A DNA stretch of 18,036 nt from Nitrosopumilales archaeon UBA218 (GTDB lineage Archaea > Thermoproteota > Nitrososphaeria > Nitrososphaerales > Nitrosopumilaceae), in NCBI GenBank assembly GCA_002499525.1, contig DAMC01000039.1, positions 24,059 through 42,094 of the forward strand. The letters are read 5' to 3'. The notes under the pieces were generated by a model. That model worked only from the letters and a program-made list of their open reading frames with translations. It had not been told where the DNA came from and searched no databases. Made by a program: the position numbers and the translations under genes. Positions 13,060-18,036 of this stretch are shown one piece after another (within the stretch, counting starts at the first letter, position 1; the number at the start of each line of letters is the position of its first letter).

Positions 13060-15963
13060 CTATTTTTTATTTACCACAAATGTAACTTTGCCGATATTGA
13101 ATTGTTGATAATCAATGTTAACATTGTATTGCCCAACCAGTGAATTGGGTTTTAGTGAGATTATACACTTGTAGTCTCCAATTCTGGTAGCATAAACATA
13201 CGAAACTGAAGATTTACCATTTGGTAGACTTAGCGTTAATTTGATCTTTGTTCCAAGTTTGTAATTTTGGGCTTTGCCAGAAATCAAAACATCGGTGGTT
13301 TTACCCGTAGTTGGAAGAATGAACGATTTGGAGTTAATCTTTACAGGGCTTGGAACATAGAGTTTCTCTTTTATGGGATTTTTAGATAAGGTGAAAATAT
13401 TTGATTGCCCTAAAAAGTCCCTAAAGTCATGATATTTGAGATCCACTATTCCACCGGCTGGGGAAATTAGAGCGGTTCCTTGGTCATTACATATTTGTGA
13501 GGGCATTTTGAAAGAGCCTGTGAATTTTCCAGTGTCAGGACCAGTTTCTATTAATGAGAAGCCAGTTGATGCCAGCCCGCCAGTTTCAATCCCGTTGATA
13601 GTACATCTTTTATAGCGAATATTTTTGATTAGCACTTCCAATAGTATTCCTCCGTTGTTATCACCAACAGTATCAACGTTAGACGAGTTAGGATCATCAA
13701 TTGTAGAATATATGTCGATTGTACCATGATCAGTGTTAAGATCAGGATCATCTAAAATTACAGTAACAGGTCGACCAAATCTTATAACGTCGCCAGAGAG
13801 AAAAACATTTCCAGAATGAGTACGAATATCTGATTTTGTAGAAACCCCAGTAGTGGTTCCAGTTTTTGCAATATCAGAGTAGGCAATGTTTATTCCATTT
13901 ACGTCTACTAGTTTTTGATTTACAAAAAATCTCACGCCATCAGATATTGTTTGGAGTGTTTTGATTGTATTTGGATCAAACTGGTTTAGTTGGTTAGCCA
14001 TCACATACTCCATTGTTCCAGAAAATATTCCAGAGTTTGGAGTAGTCTCTTGTAGCTCAAATCTATAAATTCCATTTTCTATATCAGAATTATTTTTTTG
14101 TCCATACGAAAATAGATCAAAAATAATTGGCTGTGTATCTGTCTCAGATGATACCGAGCCTTGTGCGGGAGAATTGTTTGAAGAATCAAAGTTGATTACT
14201 AAATATGCAGTTCCAGATTTTGATGCAATTGTGTTAACTGCTGCATTTGGGAGTTGAATGAATCCCTTAGAACCAGTCATGTTCGTTGGGCTAACTAATA
14301 TTACTGGATTAGGATCGTTTAGTCCAAAGTAAAGTGAAATCGTAGTATCAGAAAAATCACTAACTCCAAGTTGGTTTTGAATTGAACGAAAATCATAGTT
14401 AACCCAATTAGTTCCCTGATCACCAGCACTAGTTTTTACGAGTAGATTCTGTAATGTTGATGCAGATAGTCCAGTACTAAGTGAAATTTTCTCGAAGTTT
14501 TGATTCACTATTCCAGTAGACGGTCTAGTGTCAAGAACAAGTCTCGAAGACGATTTGTCTGGTACGGATGATGAAACTATAGTTCCTCCGTTTAGGGCAT
14601 CAGTAGATAATGAGTAAATTTTGACACTTCCTGCATTTTGCAAGGTTGCCGGACTGCCTATTTTGAGCGTTGGAATTATGGCGTTGCTTCGAAAAACATC
14701 AAGTTTGTCTCTAGCGCCAGGGTTAATGTTTTGATCAGGATCTGTAACAGTTACTGGGATTTTTTGTCCCGGTAAGAGTTGGGCCGTGCCCAAAGAAATG
14801 CTTGCAGTCCCCAATCCGGAGACTATAGAATATGAGTTTTGATTGTATTCAAATGTGGCAGACTGCCCTCTAGGAGCAGTGGACGATATCTTGATGTTTG
14901 AAATATTTGAATAATCTGCATTTGTAAAGACACCAGAATTAGGTTGAGTTTCTACAAATGTAACAATCTTTGAAGAACCGTCTGATGTTGTCGTTGTTGA
15001 TTGATACGCATTAGTTTGAAGTTGGGCCACCGAACCAATATTCATTGAAACAATGCCATTTTTGTCAAATCCAAGGCTAGATAATTGTGAGTATAGATTC
15101 ACAAGTCCAGCACCTCCGTTTGCAGCATTTGAGCCAGTTTCTGTAAATGCTTCATAATACACCGCCAACGGAGATGCCACATTAAATGACCAAGAGTCTC
15201 TTGATGTTGGATCTTGGTTTAGTTGCATATCATTTATTGTTAGAAAAACCTGGGAATTTGGAGGGTAATTCGTCCTGTCCATCGACGTAGTGATGTTTGG
15301 AATTTCATCGTATTGTAACGATACTGTTTGTGTACTTCCAGCTCCATTGTATTGAATCACTACACTATTACTAAACGAATAAAGTTGGATTATGGGCCAA
15401 ACTGCAGAATTAAGTCCTATTTGTCCTGAAGGTATTGCCGAATTAGTATTGATTGATTTTGGATATCGTACAACATTGTTGATAATTGAACCGTTTGGAA
15501 TACTAGTACAGGTAGAAAATACACTGTTACCATTGGTGGCTCCAGTGGAGCCTGTCCTTGGAATAGCTAAACCATCAGAACCGGAAAACGTTGGTCCAAA
15601 AACTGTTGTGTCTTTACTACAAAACTCGCCAAAATCAAGACCTTGTCCTGCGAGTCCAACTGTCTGATCAGCAATTTTTGCCTTATCTAAATTGGCGAAG
15701 TACGCATACCATTTTCCATCAGTTGCCTGGACCATTCGAATACTTTTCCCGTTAATAGTGACATCGGGTTCGCCTTTACCTACTCCAGTATCAGACAGAT
15801 TCGGATCATTTACTACGAGTTCAATTACCATTGATCCAGTAAAGTGATTAGCAACGTAGGAATTTTCAGCTGAAACATAGAGATTTGGGTTTGCTGCTTG
15901 TGCAGGTGCTAAAAATGGCATCATAAAGAGAGCCAGAAAAAATAACAGTAAAAATGCCTTCAA
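13060..15963 (-). CDS. Large secreted beta-rich surface protein (S-layer-like)
   Basis: This 967-residue protein starts with TTG; a stop codon lies 8 codons upstream and no ATG intervenes. A signal peptide (about 1-23, ending APAQA) fits that start. The mature part is rich in Ser, Thr, Asn and Gly with little charge, as in archaeal S-layer and giant surface proteins. Two motif types repeat. DPDxN-like turns lie at about 52-57, 408-412 and 739-743, and ETxPxSGxF-like turns at 338-346, 639-647 and 806-814, suggesting at least three related beta domains of 150-300 residues. The C-terminal 95 residues form an Ig-like domain (YKLGTKIKLTLSLPNG). There is no membrane helix and no PEFG tail, so attachment is non-covalent or by partners. 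The CFI-box gene follows on the same strand. S-layer function is inference. Confidence 0.8.
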   Translation of the reverse strand: MKAFLLLFFLALFMMPFLAPAQAANPNLYVSAENSYVANHFTGSMVIELVVNDPNLSDTGVGKGEPDVTINGKSIRMVQATDGKWYAYFANLDKAKIADQTVGLAGQGLDFGEFCSKDTTVFGPTFSGSDGLAIPRTGSTGATNGNSVFSTCTSIPNGSIINNVVRYPKSINTNSAIPSGQIGLNSAVWPIIQLYSFSNSVVIQYNGAGSTQTVSLQYDEIPNITTSMDRTNYPPNSQVFLTINDMQLNQDPTSRDSWSFNVASPLAVYYEAFTETGSNAANGGAGLVNLYSQLSSLGFDKNGIVSMNIGSVAQLQTNAYQSTTTTSDGSSKIVTFVETQPNSGVFTNADYSNISNIKISSTAPRGQSATFEYNQNSYSIVSGLGTASISLGTAQLLPGQKIPVTVTDPDQNINPGARDKLDVFRSNAIIPTLKIGSPATLQNAGSVKIYSLSTDALNGGTIVSSSVPDKSSSRLVLDTRPSTGIVNQNFEKISLSTGLSASTLQNLLVKTSAGDQGTNWVNYDFRSIQNQLGVSDFSDTTISLYFGLNDPNPVILVSPTNMTGSKGFIQLPNAAVNTIASKSGTAYLVINFDSSNNSPAQGSVSSETDTQPIIFDLFSYGQKNNSDIENGIYRFELQETTPNSGIFSGTMEYVMANQLNQFDPNTIKTLQTISDGVRFFVNQKLVDVNGINIAYSDIAKTGTTTGVSTKSDIRTHSGNVFLSGDVIRFGRPVTVILDDPDLNTDHGTIDIYSTIDDPNSSNVDTVGDNNGGILLEVLIKNIRYKRCTINGIETGGLASTGFSLIETGPDTGKFTGSFKMPSQICNDQGTALISPAGGIVDLKYHDFRDFLGQSNIFTLSKNPIKEKLYVPSPVKINSKSFILPTTGKTTDVLISGKAQNYKLGTKIKLTLSLPNGKSSVSYVYATRIGDYKCIISLKPNSLVGQYNVNIDYQQFNIGKVTFVVNKK

Positions 15964-16005
15964 ACCAATTGAATTTTGTTCTAATCAGAGATAATGTTTC
16001 CGTAT

Positions 16006-16014
16006 GATTTATTC
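16006..16014. promoter_or_regulatory. Shared divergent TATA element
   Basis: GATTTATTC reads as a TATA-like element on both strands (GAATAAATC on minus). On the plus strand it ends 24 nt before the CDF gene's ATG at 16038. On the minus strand transcription would begin near 15982 and leave a leader of about 18 nt before the TTG at 15963. A weaker alternative for the minus gene is CATTATC at 15989-15996. Confidence 0.35.
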
Positions 16015-16037
16015 GTAATCAAACAACTACTATTGTT

Positions 16038-17396
16038 ATGGTAGAAGTCTTCTTGAAAAGAAGTGGAACTTTGAAGCTGTCTTTTATCGCAATTCTATCT
16101 GCATTTGTCGTAGAGTTCGGGTTAGGATTAGCATCAAACAGTCTTGCATTACTTACCGATAGCATCCACGCTTTACTGGACAGTGTGGTGACCATTGTAC
16201 TACTGTTAGCTGCCAAATTTGCGATCAAACCACCAGACGCGGAGCATACCTACGGTCACGGAAAAGTTGAGTCATTAGGGGGATTGATTGGAGGGATCGC
16301 CATTTTTCTTGTCGCTTGTTTTTTCATTTTTGAATCAATAATTAAAATTCAGAGTCCTTCCCACCCAATGGTTACAGAAAGTGTGGCCTTGATTGGTGCG
16401 GCATATACAATCGGAGTCGATATTTTTAGAATCATTCTATTAAAACGAGCTATAAAAAAAATTGGCGGAACTACCCTCAAAGCCGATTTTTACCATGCAT
16501 TTTTGGACTTTGGTTCTACAATAGTGGTCATAGTCGGAATTATTCTGGTCTCATTTGGTTTTGAACACGGGGACTTTATTGCGGCAATAGTCCTTGGAGT
16601 TTTACTATGTTTACTTTCAATAAAGCTGGTTTACAAAACAGCACAAGACCTCACTGATATCATTTCTCCACAATTGGTGAATAAGGTTCAGAATATTATT
16701 CTGACAACACCCGGAGTAATTGATACCGGGTCAGTACTTATGAGAAGATCTGGAGATGTGATATTTGCCGACATTACGATATCTCTTCGAGCTGATGTTA
16801 GTTTTGACAAAGCCCACGAGATATCCACCGCAGTTGAGAAAAACATCAAAGACCACATTCCAAATTCAGAGATAAATGTGCATTTTGAACCCAATTGGAA
16901 AGATGTACCAACCGATTCAAAGATTCATGAAATCGCATCTGATGTAATCGGAGTCAAAGGAATACACAATGTAAGCCACCACACGTCAAACGGTTCAACT
17001 TTTGTAAGTCTTCATGCGATGGTTGACAGACAAATGAGTCTAAATGATGCCCATCACATATCAGAGGTAATCGAGGGAAAAATTCGCAAAAATATGCCTG
17101 AGATTGAGCACATTACTATTCATTTAGAGCCATACATTACAATGCCGACTGACCTCAAATCATTCATGACAAATGATGAAAAGATTATCGAATTATTGAA
17201 AAAACGAATAGAAGTAAAAAAAATCGGAGACATAGTGACTTTAAATTTTGATGATTTGTTAAAAATCGATATCGATTGTTCTTTTGACAAGGAACTCTCA
17301 ATAGAACGAGTACATGATATTACATCACAGATAGAACAAGACATCAGAAATCATTTCAAAAATTCTGTAATCACAATCCACCCAGAACCATATTAA
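16038..17396 (+). CDS. CDF-family metal efflux protein with three tandem C-terminal domains
   Basis: This cation diffusion facilitator exports divalent metal, probably Zn(II) or a similar ion, in exchange for protons. The membrane part (about 10-205, six helices) has the two metal-site motifs HALLD (H44, D48) and HAFLD (H153, D157); HxxxD in both helices fits zinc-type members. EHTYGHGKVES (69-79) is the usual loop after helix 2. The cytoplasmic part is unusually long: three consecutive ZT_dimer-like units at about 211-286, 291-367 and 380-452, with the repeated pieces DKAHEIS/NDAHHIS/ERVHDIT and HFEP/HLEP/HPEP. Most CDF proteins have one such unit and about 300 residues; this one has 452. 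The third unit is more diverged. The start ATG sits 24 nt after a TATA-like element. Confidence 0.9.
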   Translation: MVEVFLKRSGTLKLSFIAILSAFVVEFGLGLASNSLALLTDSIHALLDSVVTIVLLLAAKFAIKPPDAEHTYGHGKVESLGGLIGGIAIFLVACFFIFESIIKIQSPSHPMVTESVALIGAAYTIGVDIFRIILLKRAIKKIGGTTLKADFYHAFLDFGSTIVVIVGIILVSFGFEHGDFIAAIVLGVLLCLLSIKLVYKTAQDLTDIISPQLVNKVQNIILTTPGVIDTGSVLMRRSGDVIFADITISLRADVSFDKAHEISTAVEKNIKDHIPNSEINVHFEPNWKDVPTDSKIHEIASDVIGVKGIHNVSHHTSNGSTFVSLHAMVDRQMSLNDAHHISEVIEGKIRKNMPEIEHITIHLEPYITMPTDLKSFMTNDEKIIELLKKRIEVKKIGDIVTLNFDDLLKIDIDCSFDKELSIERVHDITSQIEQDIRNHFKNSVITIHPEPY

Positions 17397-17408
17397 ATTT
17401 GCAATACC

Positions 17409-17415
17409 AATATAG
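17409..17415 (+). promoter_or_regulatory. TATA box for the two-helix membrane protein gene
   Basis: AATATAG ends 24 nt before the ATG at 17439, favouring that ATG over the TTG one codon upstream at 17436. Confidence 0.4.
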
Positions 17416-17438
17416 AGTCAAACGCCAAATATAGATTG

Positions 17439-17939
17439 ATGAAGAAATCTTACTTGATTCTTTTTCTAGGAGGAGCATTAGTTGCCGTTGGGATGATTCT
17501 CTCATACACAGGTGCATCTATGATTTCAAATCAAGTCACATTCAAAGAGACAATCATTAATGGAACAATTCCTGCAACAGTTGAAAAGGTGTTGGACCCT
17601 GCCATTAATTCCAAAGGAGTATTTGTTTTGCGAATAGAAAATTCCGATAGCGCAAATATTGTAGCAACAATTTATGACCCTTCAGGGGGACAGGTATTTT
17701 CAAAAAAAATAGATAGTATAAAAATGGAGGAATATTTCGATATCAACTCAAAAGGGAGATACACACTAGAAGTTAGTAATGGCGGAGAACAGGTCCAAGT
17801 ATTATTTGGTCTGAGTCAAATGCCAGACAGATTTGTTGTTCTACTAAACACATTAGGACAGTACATGATATTATCTGGCTTCGTTGGGGCAGCCATAGCC
17901 ATAATTTATGCGATAAAAATTCGCCAGAAGTCTAGTTAA
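17439..17939 (+). CDS. Two-helix membrane protein with external beta domain, unknown function
   Basis: The 166-residue protein has an N-terminal hydrophobic helix (about 5-28), an extracytoplasmic beta-rich domain (about 32-128, with GVFVLRIENSDSANIVATIYDPSGG and GRYTLEVSNGGEQVQVLFGL, resembling a small jelly-roll or Ig-like fold) and a second helix (about 136-160) with a basic end (KIRQKSS). Both termini are probably cytoplasmic. The frame also opens one codon earlier with TTG at 17436. It follows the CDF gene by 42 bp but has its own TATA box. The function is not recognised; a role in sensing or stabilising envelope proteins would be a guess. The last 8 bases overlap the end of a minus-strand gene. 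Confidence 0.72.
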   Translation: MKKSYLILFLGGALVAVGMILSYTGASMISNQVTFKETIINGTIPATVEKVLDPAINSKGVFVLRIENSDSANIVATIYDPSGGQVFSKKIDSIKMEEYFDINSKGRYTLEVSNGGEQVQVLFGLSQMPDRFVVLLNTLGQYMILSGFVGAAIAIIYAIKIRQKSS

Positions 17940-18036
17940 GATAGCTATCTAGCTCTGTTAAACCTTCAATGACACCTTTGTAGTTTTCATCGTTTTCCAT
18001 AAATTTTGCTAGTTTTTCAGAATCAACACAGTAGGA
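17932..18036 (-). CDS. C-terminal end of an unidentified gene, partial
   Basis: The minus strand is open from the right edge for 34 codons to a TAG at 17932-17934. The visible tail reads SYCVDSEKLAKFMENDENYK and ends GLTELDSYLN. It is acidic and helical in character. Its composition and the tail-to-tail 8-nt overlap with the neighbouring gene, an arrangement seen twice more in this window, suggest a real gene. The piece is too short to name a family. Confidence 0.5.
   Translation of the reverse strand, partial: SYCVDSEKLAKFMENDENYKGVIEGLTELDSYLN

Noticed and set aside
1..18036. Mobile element, integrated virus or defence island
   Set aside because: No transposase, integrase, restriction or defence gene, tRNA or flanking repeat was seen, and gene content and base composition look uniform.

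Overview
This is an AT-rich chromosomal segment of an archaeon, most likely a marine ammonia-oxidising Nitrososphaerota (Thaumarchaeota) of the Nitrosopumilus/Nitrosarchaeum type. The evidence is a set of PEFG-CTERM surface proteins, a CFI-box surface protein, a divergent TFB paralogue, the archaeal RNA polymerase subunit H, and TATA boxes set about 21-27 nt before many start codons, which implies leaderless mRNAs. Assignment is by recognition of families, not by database search. The window is densely coded, has no gene-free stretch over 300 bases, and shows no mobile element, CRISPR array or RNA gene.

Layout. Positions 1-131 (minus) hold the first part of rpoH. Divergent from it, 307-3031 (plus) is a tandem array of three paralogous secreted PEFG-CTERM proteins, each with its own promoter. 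Positions 3154-6982 form a nickel-pincer cofactor locus: larC-larE (minus, overlapping by ATGA) diverge from mdh-larB (plus). A VIT1/CCC1-type metal transporter (minus) overlaps larB tail to tail and diverges from a large radical SAM protein (7769-9337, plus). Next come a two-gene pair of small unknown proteins (9384-9931, minus), a small four-helix membrane protein (plus), a divergent TFB (minus) and another small unknown protein (minus).

Positions 11827-15963 (minus) encode two cell-surface proteins: a 967-residue secreted beta-rich protein that looks S-layer-like, then a 371-residue protein with the same Ig-like domain as the PEFG proteins, four short two-cysteine repeats and a CFI-box C-terminus. 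Divergent from these is a CDF metal-efflux protein with three tandem cytoplasmic domains, then a two-helix membrane protein and, at the right edge, the tail of an unidentified minus-strand gene.

How the genes may work together. LarB, LarC and LarE together make the nickel-pincer nucleotide cofactor, but no LarA-type user enzyme lies in the window. The adjacent malate dehydrogenase suggests, as inference only, a 2-hydroxyacid (perhaps malate) racemase elsewhere in the genome. The two metal transporters (VIT1/CCC1 and CDF) add a metal-homeostasis theme. The surface genes at 307-3031 and 11827-15963 share an Ig-like domain and a short cysteine module, so the two clusters look like parts of one cell-envelope repertoire.
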